64,000 nucleotides of DNA from Clusia tigrina. Its lineage: Eukaryota; Arthropoda; Insecta; Diptera; Clusiidae. The DNA is taken from positions 28,452,516-28,516,515 of the forward strand of contig OV050030.1 in assembly GCA_920105625.2 (NCBI GenBank), written 5' to 3'. The notes below the pieces were generated by a model. The model did not search any database, was not told the DNA's origin, and saw only the letters and a list, made by a program, of their open reading frames with translations. This document shows, piece after piece, positions 1-12,895 of this stretch (position 1 is its first letter; each line of letters begins with the position of its first letter). Both the position numbers and the translations under genes were made by a program.

Positions 1-245
1 CATAAGTGAATACTTTGATAAGTTTAGTAACAATGGGACCTCTCGACCTTGTATTGCATCATCGGGTGTAGCAGAAGAAAACATTCCGAATAATTTCTTG
101 TTAATTTTCTGCATTAATAGAAAGCCAATTTAGCTAGTTAAGTACTCGTATTAAATGATTATAAAATAAATATGTGAGATTGTGCAATATTACAATTCGA
201 ATAATGCACATATAGGATTCTGGAAAATTATTATGCATCTTCTCA

Positions 246-749
246 AAACCCTACTAAGACGAAGCTAGTTTTGTTCACAAAGAAAACAAAAATTCCTTAG
301 TTCTCTTTGCCAAAGATAGGTAGGGTAACGTTGAATCTCTCTTCAGAAGCAAGATACTTGGGTATCATTCTGGACTGCAAGTTAAATTGGAGAACAAATA
401 TTGAGGAGATAAGAAAGAAGAATTTGGCTGCATACTATACCTGTAAAAGGATCTTTGGGAAAAAATGGGGACTGTCACCGTACATCGTGTATGGGATGTA
501 CACCACAATCATTAGACCAATTTTAACCTACGGGTCCATCGTCTGGTGAAAGGCGTTGGAAAGCAAATGTAATCAAAACCGTATTAAAAAAGTACAAAGA
601 TTTGCTAGCCTGGGAATCTCAGGGGCTGTAAGCAGCGCGCCTGAAGAAGGCTTAAAAATATTGTTTCACCTCTTACCGCTAGGAGTACTGTGCCTCCAAG
701 TGTGCTCTCAGACTGAGGGAGTGCAACGAGTGGAAATCTGCCAACTATG
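246..749 (+). pseudogene. Reverse transcriptase C-terminal fragment (palm end and thumb)
   Basis: Translation from 246 gives NPTKTKLVLFTKK, then at 339-390 the RT signature ARYLGIILDCKLNW, then a thumb-like helix-rich stretch ending near ALRLRECNEWKSANYGQ at about 705-752. These are the usual residues after the catalytic FADD block in non-LTR reverse transcriptases; FADD itself is not present. A TGA at 547-549 sits where a second Trp of the VWW motif is expected, and a frameshift near 690-705 is needed to keep the thumb in frame. The first 245 bases show no RT similarity. It is a dead fragment of the element that continues at 1441. Confidence 0.75.
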
Positions 750-754
750 GACAG

Positions 755-1251
755 TGTTGTATTGTACCACACAAGTGCACACTGACGACCACACATCGTC
801 ATAAGCACCGCAGCAAGTCGCATATGCAAACGAACTGACAATAGCGCAACGTGTGCAATTGCACTCAATACCCAATACGCTAGGCAAGCATTTTAGTGGT
901 GCAATAACACACGCTGCCTATATTGCAGCGTCGTATGCATATTGGACAGTGCAGTGACTTTAGCCCTGAACTCGCACTCAAAATTATTAATATAAACAAA
1001 GACGATGATTCATCAATGAATAATATCGGTAATCCGATACTTGAGGCTAATTTCGGGAATATGATTTGTAACTAGTAGAAATAAGATAGATATATTTTAT
1101 GTTAGTTAGAATAAGAAAACAATAAGAATTGAATGATATAAAGAGCCAGCGAGCCACCAAATAAAGCAGAGTTAATCTGAAGACAACTAAAACTGCTACT
1201 CGCATTAGTTCTTTTATCTCTCGTGCTCTAAGTCAGGAAAGGCCTAGAACA
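755..1251 (+). mobile_element. Possible solo LTR-like insertion inside the non-LTR element
   Basis: This block interrupts the coding continuity of the retrotransposon: thumb residues stop just before it and the linker resumes just after. It starts TGTTGTATTG, ends near CTAGAACA, and has a TATAAAG at 1137-1143 followed by AATAAA at 1160-1165, a spacing common in LTRs. ACAG stands just before the start (751-754) and again at 1249-1252, which could be a 4-bp target duplication, but then the LTR would end in GA instead of CA. The boundaries are therefore uncertain and no internal retroviral genes are seen. Confidence 0.35.
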
Positions 1252-1440
1252 GCACAAACAATAGCTTGGCCAACGGCACACTCTGCCGGTCAAAACCTTT
1301 ATTGAGGTCTTTATAGTACTCTTTTGCATCTATACTTTGTATATAATCTGCAATTGAATTGAATGCCGATCCCGCGTGACCAACGTATGCAATCAACCAT
1401 ACATGACGATCCTACAACGAAAGCGTTCATCATACCCTAC

Positions 1441-2479
1441 ACTATACAATTTTCAGCGAAATAAGACGGAAGGGTCAAAGGTTAGTTACTGCCGATTTAG
1501 AAACGGCTACAGACTACATGACTTCTACTATGGACTTTACAGCTAGAATTCCAACTCTCTATCCAACCAGGGAAGACTGGGAGTCAGGCTCTGTGAGGCG
1601 TAATTGTGACATTATCATCTACACTGACAGCAGGAGGGTGGAACGGGGGCGGGTGTCTTCTCGGAAGGCTTGCAGGGAAGAAAGTCATATCGACTGCCTG
1701 ACGCATGCAGCGTCTTTCAGGCCGAAGTCTATGCAATTGAGAAAGCAGCCGGACTGATACAAAGCAGTACAATTCGACCTTCGAATATCACTATCTTTGT
1801 GGATAGTCAGGCGGAGCTTAAGGCAATAGAATCCAATACAGTTAAATCGAAGCTGGTAATGAAATGTCGTACCTCACTACTGAACATTGGACTCCACAAG
1901 GTCTCACTTTGCTGGATTCCCGGACATTGCGATATAGAGGGGAATGAATTAACGGACGATATGGCCAGAAGAGGCTCTGAAATGGACATGAACGAAGCAG
2001 ATACCTCAATACAAATCCCGATATGTGAACTGTTTAGGAACATATATGAATTCACTTTTGCAGTGACAAAAAACTTATGGACTAATCGTGAAGACTGTGA
2101 AGTTTCAAGGGCCTTATGGCCTAGGTTAGACATGAAGAGAACGAAGGTTCTCTTAGGGCTCAACAAACCTGCAATAAGGGTGCTTACGGGGGTCATGACC
2201 GGGCATTGTGCTATCGCAACAATGCTTCAAAATTGGCGTATGCCGTCGAGCGTGCTATGTAGGTGTTGCCATGATGAAGAAGAGACAGAGTCGATTCATC
2301 ACTTTTTATGTCAATATCCAAGACTACAGTTGAAACGACTTCAATGCTCCGGGTCGCGCTTCTTCACAAGTTTGACAGAGATAACGAAGATCGATTTATC
2401 GGATCTTCTCAAGATCATCTGGAAAACCAAATGGTTTAATAGGGATGGTACCTCCAATGTTTATGGAAATCAAGGATAA
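1441..2479 (+). pseudogene. RNase H domain and Cys/His tail of the non-LTR element
   Basis: At about 1530-1630 the reading gives ARIPTLYPTREDWESG and IIIYTDS, the entry to RNase H; a frameshift near 1630 moves the frame to the long open stretch 1670-2479. There the domain shows FQAEVYAIEKAA (the catalytic Glu), IFVDSQAELKAI (the catalytic Asp) and LCWIPGHCDIEGNELTDDMA (His and last Asp). The tail has TGHCAIATMLQNW and CRCCHDEEETESIHHFLC, the Cys/His knuckle typical after RNase H in these elements. RNase H would have removed the RNA strand after target-primed reverse transcription. The catalytic residues survive, but the frameshift and missing upstream part make it nonfunctional. Confidence 0.85.
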
Positions 2480-2580
2480 GAACGAGCATGCCTCCTCCTG
2501 GCATTTTTGAAGGCAGTCACAATGGACATAGATGTCTCCGAGTGGAAGTGCGGATTCTTCGTATCCGCATACACCTTCCC

Positions 2581-2600
2581 AACCTAACCTAACCTAACCT
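2581..2600 (+). repeat. (AACCT)4 tail of the non-LTR element
   Basis: Four perfect AACCT units follow the 3' UTR and mark the likely 3' end of the element instead of poly(A). The complement is (TTAGG)n, the canonical arthropod telomere unit that flies have lost. Here it is best read as a LINE tail. Confidence 0.7.
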
Positions 2601-5600
2601 TCTCAAAGCAGACCACTACCAATCCCATCTTATTTACTATTAGAAACTAGTTAGTTCCTTAGTATCCATTGGCCAAATGAAATATATTTCTGTTTTATTT
2701 TATAGGAAACTCCTTCTTGCCCCTCATAACGAAATTGTTCTCTCTTACTCAGTTATTGTATATATCTTTCGTACCATATACTATAAATAAATAACAAAAT
2801 TTCGACGTTGCAATGTTTTTTAATTGAAAAATTGGACCCCTTCAAGGAAAATGATTTGAGTTCATTGAGTCCATAAAAGAAAATTCGCTGAATGAGCTAC
2901 AGAGCATATCATCAATCAGCTTACGGAAAATTTATGGACGATTGGGTCACACGCTGGAATAATTGTATTGCACTCAATGGGGCCTATTTTCAGGCGTCCA
3001 CGTAATAAATGTTGGGTTAATTTTTTTATTTATTATTAATTTTAATTGTAATTACAAATTATAAATTAAAGATATCTCTCAGGGCCTTATATTGAATAAA
3101 TAAATTTATTCCTCTTTTATTTAACAACCCAAATTACTTTTAACACAGAAAGTTTCTTATTGGTCTTAGTGTAGATTGTTATGATATATTAAATACTCCG
3201 ACTTAACACTGATCTTTTGGCACGGAATTTAACAGCAATTTTTGGCTTTTGCATCCTCTATAGATAAAAGTTTCTTCTCAAACAAGCTCGCTTGTAGACG
3301 GTTACAGAGCCCATTTAATCAACTAAGTCAATTGCATATTTTTGAGCATGTTCTTTCTTTCTTTCTTAGAGTCAAGTAGAATAATTTAGTTTAAAAACAT
3401 CAATATTTAGCGTAACACAATTGTGTGTGTTTCATATCAGTGCTCCAAAGATCCATTGTGTTCAATCTTCTTCCACAGTCTGTCAATAACAACTTCCGCC
3501 GTTCAACTTTGTTTCCACAATGCTGCCCCCAGCACTTTAATTACTCACCACTCAGTGTATGAAAATAAAATTTTCTCTACTACGGCCACAAATCATGGAG
3601 TAAGAGTGCCAAGTCTATGATTCATAAAAAAGAAACAGTTTAGTCAGCTAAAGGCATATTCAACGTCTCCCATTCAATATTTGCTAGTGTTTCCTTTTAA
3701 ACACGAATCTAAAGGGAAGAAACTTATGTAAATGGCGAAAACATGGTAACAGGAAATTAAACACCAACCGTATCCCCATTTCACACTTGAAATAAAGCAA
3801 TTTAACTGTCAAAATATAATAATAATAATTTACATATTACCCATACGCCCCATTGTGCAAATGTATGAAACATGCACAAGGATACAAATTACACCCACTC
3901 ACAAGGCCGTATGAAAATAAAATTGACATGCACATTCCTATAATGCTCCTCCCACTCTCACTCCGCTCTGTAAAAATATTCCCAAAAAAAGGTGGGCACC
4001 CCATCCATTTGTACTGAAAACTGATTTATAACCCCTTACTTGGCGGAGTAAATGGAGGAACCAGATTGATGGGGGGGAAAATGCAAAAACAAAGTCTAAA
4101 TTTGTAGCACATTAACTCACATTTTTCAAATTCACCTCCCCCAAAAAAAATATTAGGAATTGCAAATACACACACAAACATACATATCGGTATGGACTCA
4201 TCCAAGAAGCTTAAATGTAAGCTAAACTGGCCTGGTTTTTCGCTGCTGTTCAGTTCAGTTGAATTTTGTTGTTTCGCATTTCCGACAGGACACCAGAAAT
4301 ATTGCAAATAATTAAACACACACATTTACATGAATTTATGATATCCTGGGGGAAACAAAAGGGGACATGCTGCTTGCATAATTTAATGCAAGAACTGAAG
4401 CCCACATACGTGTCGCCTGCATGCAACTCCCACAAGGGACTGGGGTAGGTAGGCTGGAGTACGTGTAACTAACCCCTTTACTTTGCGCCATAAAGAATTG
4501 TGTATAAATAAAAAACACGTTAAGAATCACATTTCGCATATATACACCCGCAATAAAGCATATATGAGTAAATTTTATTTGTCAAACAAATGCGCTGTCA
4601 GTGATACACCCGCGCACTCACATGCCGGCGACTACATATCATGCGTGTACTCGTAGTGTGTGGCATGTAAGCGCAGAAACGAGTGGAAGCTTCACAACAT
4701 CAGGAGTAAACATTTTTTTCCTTCTTGTTGTGAAAGGAATTGGAAACGTCCGTATTCGTAAAAAGAAACCAAAGACATGAACGTTCTTACGCGGGCACAC
4801 TGAGAAAAGTGGGAGAGCTGGTATATGAAAATATTGAACTATGATATTTGTAGTATGTATGAGGATTCTGTGTTTTAAAGATATGACTTAACTTTTGAGT
4901 TCTAATAGAAACGAGAGTGGGTTAGTAGGGAAAATATGGTGTCGACATGCAAGAGTATAGGAAACGTAACTATTTTGGTCGTAGGCAATAAGAGTTTAAT
5001 ACATGAAAAGTGCATCTCTCAGTTTGAAATACTTCTGTAGTTCTATTGCGAATCCGACAAAACCTTTTGGCAAAGAAAATTAATATTTGTAGAATTCCAA
5101 AACTGTTGAAAACTGAGGCAGCTATTATACAGAGCTGTATGGCAGTGTGAATAGTCTGTATATAAATGATTATAATATTGTAATACGAAGATGTGCGCAT
5201 TTAGCAGATTGGCTACAAAAGAGTTTATATCACAATAAAAAAATTGGTCATTAGGTTAATTTTTTGTTTAAGTTCATTCCTTTAAGTTTATTAAGTTCGC
5301 AAGCTAACGATGAATAAGTAAGGATAAGGGACACCACAGGCTTTATCCGGCTGAATGAATATCTCAGCCGATTCCAGGTGAGACACTCCGCTGAGATCGG
5401 CTTGTGGCTGGAAAATGACGAAACTACCTAAGTACATACTAGTCAAGAAAAATGCATCTGTAGAAGTACAGTGGATCATATAGCTAAGTGCCTGTGTTTT
5501 GAACACTCCTTACACAATAATAGACTAGCTACAAAAATCATTTTGCACTTAGACAAAACAATTTTAACTCGTAAAGTCAACCTTTGTAAATTATCTCGAA

Positions 5601-8009
5601 CTGACCAGGAGGATATCTGAGTGTATTCGTAGTTAAAGTGGATAGATCCTCAAAATATATGTATGTTCATCGTCGTATACAAGAATTGTCTGATTACAGT
5701 TCTAGTAGAGATGCAGGAACATCATCATCAGATTTTGTTTAGTGATCCCAAACCATACGCAACAAAACATATCTATCGGTCCTTACCTCTTTTAATGTAT
5801 GACATAATCCAGAACTACAGCCTGAGGATCCTTTATTCACAGCATCCTCAGCGTAGCCTGCTGAACTAATTGCTATCATGTCCCCGAAGGCTTAAATAAC
5901 ACTCGCGACCGAATAAACAAGCAGTTCAAAGAATTTTCTCCACACTTTAAAAATCAACTTTGAATTGATTTTGGAGCCCTTGAGTTATGATTAATTGACT
6001 TCAGTTACGGTCCATAAAGGTGGCAAAATTGTATATTGGTAAATTCGCAGAATAAGAACTCCATACTTTGACCAATTTAGTGATTTCATATGTTGAGAAT
6101 TCTAAACAACCTAATTTACGATGGTCAAGTGACAAATCCTTCTTCCATCCTTACAGCCATGCTACTGAGTGTCAATATCCTACCAAGTTTAGAGAACTTA
6201 ACTATTTTAGGAGTAGCTAAACCCGATCAAAATATCAATTAACTGAATGGAAATTATTGAAAACTGTGGTATTTTTCAAAGTATTTTTTTCATGTTCCAG
6301 ATATGGATTAATCAGAAATACTCTAATAAACTCTTTCTTTCTTTTTGGGGAAATATTCAGACCCACAAACATCAGTGAAATGGATCAAACTGAATAGTAT
6401 GAGAATATAACAGTAGTATCACTGTTCAATTTCATGTTTTCTTTTTTTTTCTATATACTAAAATTCCTTACTATAACTCAACTATTTTCGTTTTTTGTGT
6501 ACTGGAAAAATCAAGAATTAAACATAAGTTAAATTCAAGTTAGGAAGAGGCGATCGATTTTGCAAACTGTTCTGAGTACATAACTTTTTTATCTAGTAAA
6601 CTTCCTTAGTAAAATGTTGCTTCCTCCCTCTCTTTGTTTTCTTTGCTTTATTTATAAACCGAACTATTTATGACCGATACATCAGTTCTTAAGAATTGTC
6701 GCCGCATATTTATTGCAATTACAGGAATGATTATGTAGAAGAAAATATTTTCAAAGCAGCAGCATTTTCTCGGTCCCAAAGTTTCATCATTATCCATCCT
6801 AACCCACATCAAACGAAGTAAATAGATATATCCGCAAACTCAAGGATATACTTTGTATAACACAATTAATATATTCTCTCAGTGCAGGAGGCATGTAGGG
6901 AAGCGACAACGCGCTGTCAAGTCTGTTTCGGCAAAAGGACTGCACTTGTAATTTTCTGTATTGAACAAAGCGCTGAGCTCCTTCTTTGCACATTTCGCAG
7001 CAAAAGGGGTGAAATTAACTTCTTCTTCGTGGGCACGTTTACATTTGTTGTTGGCAATGCTTTCTTGCCAACCGGCGCAGTCAATAATGCCGCCTGCCGG
7101 CTGCCGCTTTGCGTGCAAACATTTCTTGTTTTTTTGTTTTATTTTATTATTATGCGAATACGTACGCGCTTTGTCAATTTCCACGCACGCATACACTGAT
7201 ATGTTTGCCTTTTATTATTTGCATACTTTTGCATTACTTTTCGGTACACATGTCCTGCTGTTACGCCCCCATACAACAACATTTCAACTGACTTCCTTTG
7301 CTGTCGCAGTTCGCATTTTATGAAGTCCCTTCCAGCTCACATCAATTTGGGTAGTTACTCCGTACTACATTGGCGTGGTATGTTTTCAATTTTTCCACTT
7401 TGGTTTTTTTTTGGCGCCAAATACACACCCCACCCCCACACTTTTTATGTAAAGAAAACGTCACGTACTTAAGACGCTCGCTCCCATTTGCACCGCGAAT
7501 GTCTGCATTTCGCATTCGCAACGCGCATCCATCAAAGTGTTTTCCTTTCTTAGAGTATCGTAAAAGCGTTAAAATTTTTTTTACGTCCTTTGTGGTGGTC
7601 CTGCCTTGACACAGGGCAGCAGCGTTTCATATTTCGGTGTACTTTGCATAAAATCTGTGACGAATATATTAAAAATTCCCGTCACATTTTCCGCGTTTCA
7701 TATATTAGTAGGTCTAATTATGCTCCGTGGAGGATGAACAGTGGGATGAAGCGCAACTGTTAAGGGGTCATAAACCGAAGGAATTGACTAAACATCCTGA
7801 AACTTGGATTTTTATGGTTTATCTCTAAAAAAAAGTGTGAAACAGACATATTCCAAATTGATATTGCGAGTCGGTCTACTCTTATTAAGAATCATCTGTG
7901 TAAAGTGTGAAATCATAGTAAGTATATCTACGAAACCTCTTATTTACCACGCGAACCAAAATACCGACTGTTAAGTTACCTCATTTAAATAAAACTACAC
8001 TGTCTTTAT
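2601..8009. other. AT-rich spacer, no gene recognised
   Basis: Only short open frames without recognisable domains. Contains TTTC repeats near 3352-3368, homopolymer runs near 3985 and 4145, and a slightly more GC-rich block (6880-7610) with overlapping open frames of 105-120 codons on both strands. I take those frames as chance or untranslated sequence because none has a motif. Confidence 0.5.
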
Positions 8010-8440
8010 CCTCTAGTGCCTGGTACCTGGATGTAATCCTGAACTAGAAACTGAAGGAGAGGGATGGAATCCTGCAAGATCAGTAGAGCACTCTGACTAG
8101 ATTACAACAAAAACAAATCTACAGAGTTAATAAGCACACGTCATCATGATACATCTAGGCTTTCTTCAGTCAACACAGGCCACTGGCATATTGGGAAACA
8201 TGCGGCAAAAATTAACATAACGTTCAATACCAATTACCTTACCTGCGGAATCCAGGGAAGAAGGGAAACTGTAGATCACTTCCTCTATACCTGCCGGCCC
8301 TGACTAAAAGGAATATTGAAAACACTAGGCTAACCGATGTTCCAAAACAATGGAGACATTGCTAACTGCAAAAAAAAGCAATTTCTCGCGTTCATAAACC
8401 TATCAAAATGGCTATAAGAGTCAGTTGAAACATCAATAAT
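8010..8440 (+). pseudogene. 3' RNase H tail of another RNase H-type non-LTR element
   Basis: Reading across several stops gives TGHWHIGKHAAKINITFN near 8165-8220 and CGIQGRRETVDHFLYTC near 8240-8300, the same layout as the tail knuckle of the element at 2.2-2.3 kb (TGH, then C..C/G...ET..HFL..C). An in-frame TGA follows directly after the last Cys. Only this C-terminal part is visible; no RT is found upstream. It is a short, heavily mutated relic of an I-like element, different in sequence from the one at the left edge. Confidence 0.6.
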
Positions 8441-11400
8441 ATAGTATTGCTACTAAACCAAAGAACGGTATTAAAACAGCGCACCTGCGCTAATTGGATG
8501 TGGGATCGTACCCGCTGTAACCGACCAATGTTTCAGAGTACTCATTGCTTGGAGAACTCTTTCTACCAGGTTCTCCTACTTATTCCACTTCTATCTATAT
8601 GTATATCTGACGTTTCTGAAGAAACAGCGGAATATATCTCGTAAGCAAATTTCTCAATCCTAAATCTAAATGAATACAATCAGTAACATATCCTGGCTAG
8701 TCTCCACAGATCTTAAATTGCACGGAATTATATTTATAATTAAGAAGATTATGAGATACTGTAACAAATATGGAAACAATATTGTGTGAGACTACGAAAG
8801 GCTCTGAAGTTTCCGTATTACGGGTAGGGACACTGTCCCCTGAAGACGTTGAAATGCCTAAAATGTAGACTTCAAGAAGTCCGCTCATTACGTCTTTCAT
8901 TAAATGTCAATCTTTCTTACAACTTATTGTAATTAAAATATATATGAAAGCTGTTTTTGTCTAGCTAAAATATAAGATGATCCCACTGTAGACACACATA
9001 TTTGGTGAAAAATATGGTACCAGATTTGCAACCTTTTCAATGTTTAACGAGTTGATTTAAACACATCCAATTTGAAAGAAAAGGAAACAGACACTGTAAG
9101 CAGAACAATTTATATACATGAATATATGCAAAACTGGGCCATCAACTGAAATGACACTCCCAGTTAAGTGTGAGGTAAAAGCTATATTTAAATATATTTA
9201 TTTCAGGATAACAAGGGACATTGGTAATAGAAAGGAATTTGTGTGGCTTCAAGCAGCATTATAACACTTCGAAGGTGGCGACCTGCTAATATGGAAATGG
9301 AATTTTTCGCTAAATATCATAAACATTGCAATTAACTTAAATTCAAAGAATGAGCGAAAGAAAATGTGAAACCTATATTGAAAACACAAAGGATGAGAAA
9401 ATAGTTTTAGTTTTGCTAATTGTTCGACTGTATTGTATCCAGTAATTCGTATAGAATTGTATACTAATTCATAAACAATTGTTTGATAAGACAGCCCATT
9501 TTAATATATTTTAATTTAACAGAAATTCAGGTAAGAAAGAGTTAATACAATTTAGTTAAACCTCACTTGAACATCGTATAAAATAAAATAAACTATTTTT
9601 ATTTTAATCTATAACCCTCTGAAGTCTGCGTCGAAGACAGAATTCGTTTCTTTCGCAGCGTTTTTTATTGAATTCTAGAACTATGGCTTTTAAATATTAA
9701 AGCCAAAAATATACCATAGTTTATAACTCGTCATTTATAACTCCCACGAACAGATGCACGAGCTACAGAGACTCTCTCAGAGTACTACAATGAAGAAGGT
9801 CTTCAATTGACTAATAACATCAATTGATTGAACACATTGTAACTCTAAGATTAACTAGTATGCTTACACATACTTAAGAGAATAGGGAAATTATGTTGTT
9901 TATTCGTTCATAGAAACTTTACGCTTTGTGATGTAGAGTAATCATCGAGTAGTACCGGTAGCATATTAGATGGTATTAGCGAAAGACAGAGATACATATC
10001 ACCATTCCCACTACTTACAATACCTACTGTAACTCTCATAAAAGTACTTATCATCTCCCATCCCTCCTTCCACTTTCTTTATTTGCTCTTTAACCAATTG
10101 ACCTGTTCTATTTTGAACTCTTTATCTTTACATTCCTTTTCTTAGATTCCATTCTCAGTTCTTAAGCTTTTCATTGTGTACTTAGTTTTAAGTATGTATT
10201 TCCAAAAATCTATAATAAAGGTAATTTCGTAGAGGATTAAACTCATCATTATCATCATCATAGAACATCACGAATGTTCCTTCACTAATGATGTTTCCTA
10301 AAGACTTTTCACTAAAGACAAATAACGTTTCTTATGTTCTTGCGTGCTTGTATTATAAAGCTAGAAATGTAAAATTATTTGGGATTATTTTTTATTTTAT
10401 AAGAAGTCTATAGAGGGGAAGATCTTTAGAATCATTATACTCTAAAGAGAGTGTTCTATACGTGCAGGTGCTCAAACTGGGGACTCAAAATACAATTTCA
10501 ACACTACCCTCTTATGGTTCTGCGACACGGTAGGCACAAAAATTTAATTCAGTCAGACTGATAGATGAATATGGCAAAGGTGACTAAGGAAGTGATGCTG
10601 TTAACACTTGAAGCGCGTAAGACACGTTGTAATTTTCATTATTATTTAAATTATTTCAAAACAATATTTCCCTTATAGTTAACCTAAGCTATATTTTCAT
10701 CACCTCGTTATTTATTACCAACATCAGTTCCTCTATTTTACCAACAGGAATTCCAAATTGCATAAGTATTTTCTTTCACATGTGAAAGAATGCTCTGTAA
10801 TTGATGGAAGCATGAAATCTAGTTAATGCTTCATCTGTTCAGTTTCATGATTTAATCGAATTTAATGGGATTGGTTCCTGGACCTTTTCAAAGAGCACAG
10901 TCAATAAACTTAACTCTACCAGTATGAAGCACATTTTTATTCCAAGCAACTATGTTAAAAAGCAAAAACGTTTATTGGAGTTCCAACTAAGCGTTTACAT
11001 TGCTACCAATTTCAACCCACACATCAGTCACATATGCAACAAATACCCGCACATGTTGCTCCAATGCCCCTTCAGTTCGTCGCACCGGCTTGTGCAGCCC
11101 CCACCCCTCCTCCGCCATAGCAAACGCATTCCTGTATAACTACTCTAGCAATGCCAGACCACACACCACGTCAACCTTCATTTCAATAAAAATAATATTT
11201 CTCTTGCAAGCTTTTATAACATTTCTCGCAGCAGCCGCCGTGCTTTTTGCCATTTTGCCTTTACCATTTTTTTTTTTTTTTGTTCTCTTGCCATTTTTTG
11301 TTTTCTTTTGGATGTCAAAGCTGCACAGAAAGTAAATTAAATTCTTGCGACATAATTTATGAGGCCAAACAGGTGTGTGCGTACCCGTACTCTGCCAACC

Positions 11401-12187
11401 TAACAGAGCAAAAGGTGTGAGTATAGGAAATATACCACGCTAATATCAGGACGCGTTGCGACTATATCACACACAGGAGCAGAGTGGGAGCACAACCTGC
11501 ACGGCAGCAACAACAGCTACGTTGAGAAATCGCATTCACTTGCGTCACATTCGTGCATTTGTCGCGCACAACAAGAACGTCAAGCTTTGTGAATTACGCT
11601 GGCGCTTGGTGCGCCTTGGTACTGGCAGACTGACTGACTGGGTGTGTGTAACAAAGTGGCAACACTGGCAGGTGAGGTAAACGAGACTCATCAGGCCTCT
11701 GTACACACATTGCTGATGACAACAAAGAACTTTATTTGTAATTAATTTTTTAATGTAAAATGTTTTAATGTAAGAAAATTATGTAAAGAATATTAGCCAA
11801 ATTGTCGTTTTGGTATACTAAATGCTCAAATGAATCGGAGTACCTGTTCCTTATACATTATAGTTCCATAGAAATAATTTATGTTATACTACAATGTAAT
11901 AAAAAGTTGCGTTCAGTGCCAGAATTTGACAGAAGGCTCCAAATTCTGCGACACGACTGGAATTGTCCGAAATAAATGAGGCGGTGCTACTTTATCAACT
12001 CGCACATGTTGCTACTATGCAGCTTCAGTCCTTTATGACGGATTGTACATCCATCATAACACACGCATTCCCACTCAACTGCATGTTACTGACATGCATG
12101 CTCGAGTAATTGAAAAAATTGTGGTGAATTGTTTATAATTGTTGTTATCTGTAAAAACCGAACATTCAATTTAGTTTATAGCGACCT
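8441..12187. other. AT-rich spacer, no gene recognised
   Basis: No domain-bearing frame. A perfect small hairpin (ACTATGG/CCATAGT arms, 9680-9720) and pyrimidine tracts near 11262-11300 are the only structures I noticed. The open frames at 10924-11335 and 11456-11680 have biased composition and no motif. Confidence 0.5.
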
Positions 12188-12895
12188 GTGAGTGCGAGGG
12201 GTAATATTTATATTTCCGAAGACTTCCGGCAAACAAATGGTCGTGTACCACTCAGAATTGACCATCCTACGTTGCTCAAGTGGAACAGTGGCCACATGAT
12301 CCATTCGGCCGAAGAAACAGGCGACCATTTGCTTCGCTATGCTTCTTCCACGAAAAACTTTTGTTGGATTTAGCTCGTCTTAGAATAACCACACGGTCGA
12401 TTGTTGTTTTGTTTCCGGCTCAGACGCATATATCCATGATTCGTCACCTGTCACGATTTTATACACGTCTCTTGAAGCAGCACGGTCGAACTTTTTAATC
12501 ATTTCCTTACACCAATTGACACGAGCCTTTTTTTCAGCGATTGTCAAATTATGTGGGATCCAACGCGATCAAATCTTTTTTACAGCCAAATTTTCATGCA
12601 ATATTGAATGTATGGAAGTGGAAGCAATGCCCAAGGTGTCCTCTATCTCACGATATGTCACATGACGATCTTGGATTATCAGTTCACGCACTGCATCGAT
12701 GTTTTGTGACACAACAACCGATTTTGGACTACCTTCACGGAGTTCGTCGGCGACCGAACTACGACCACGATTGAATTCACTATACCAGCGATATACTGTG
12801 ATTTTTGATGGTGCTTTATTGCCATACAAAGAACTGAGTTCATCGACATATTCTTGTTGAGATAATCCACGTCGAAAATTGTGAAAAATTGTCAT
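12188..12895 (-). pseudogene. Mariner transposase pseudogene, C-terminus missing
   Basis: The frame starts at 12895 and runs through an N-terminal helix-turn-helix region (YRWYSEFNRGRSSVADE, then DRHVTYREIEDTLGI) of a Tc1/mariner transposase. After a TGA at about 12569-12571 the same frame continues with IPHNLTIAEKKARVNWC and the first catalytic block VTGDESWIYASEPETKQQST near 12400-12450, then another stop and EWYTTICLPEVFG near 12210-12250. Sequence similarity stops there, so the second and third catalytic Asp regions are absent. A mariner transposase is about 345 residues; roughly 230 remain. DNA beyond 12895 may hold the 5' terminal repeat, but I could not match it to a partner. Confidence 0.85.

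Larger units (their letters stand above)
246..2600 (+). mobile_element. Decayed RNase H-bearing non-LTR retrotransposon (I/LOA-like), 5'-truncated
   Basis: The remnant contains the end of the reverse transcriptase (246-749), the linker and RNase H domain (about 1441-2479), a short 3' UTR and a (AACCT)4 tail at 2581-2600. The order RT thumb, linker, RNase H, Cys/His tail is that of the I/LOA group of LINE-like elements. Everything before the late palm of the RT is missing. An LTR-like block at 755-1251 splits the RT part from the RNase H part. Stops and frameshifts show it is dead. The clade name rests on domain order only. Confidence 0.75.

Noticed and set aside
2581..2600. Interstitial telomere repeat
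   Set aside because: Only four units, located exactly at the end of a LINE 3' UTR, so a retrotransposon tail explains it better.
6882..7323. Overlapping 105-120 codon frames on both strands
   Set aside because: No family resemblance, Cys/Phe-rich by composition, and mutually antisense.
9675..9725. Perfect hairpin suggesting a small RNA precursor
   Set aside because: Very AT-rich, short arms, no support for processing; hairpins of this kind are expected by chance in AT-rich DNA.
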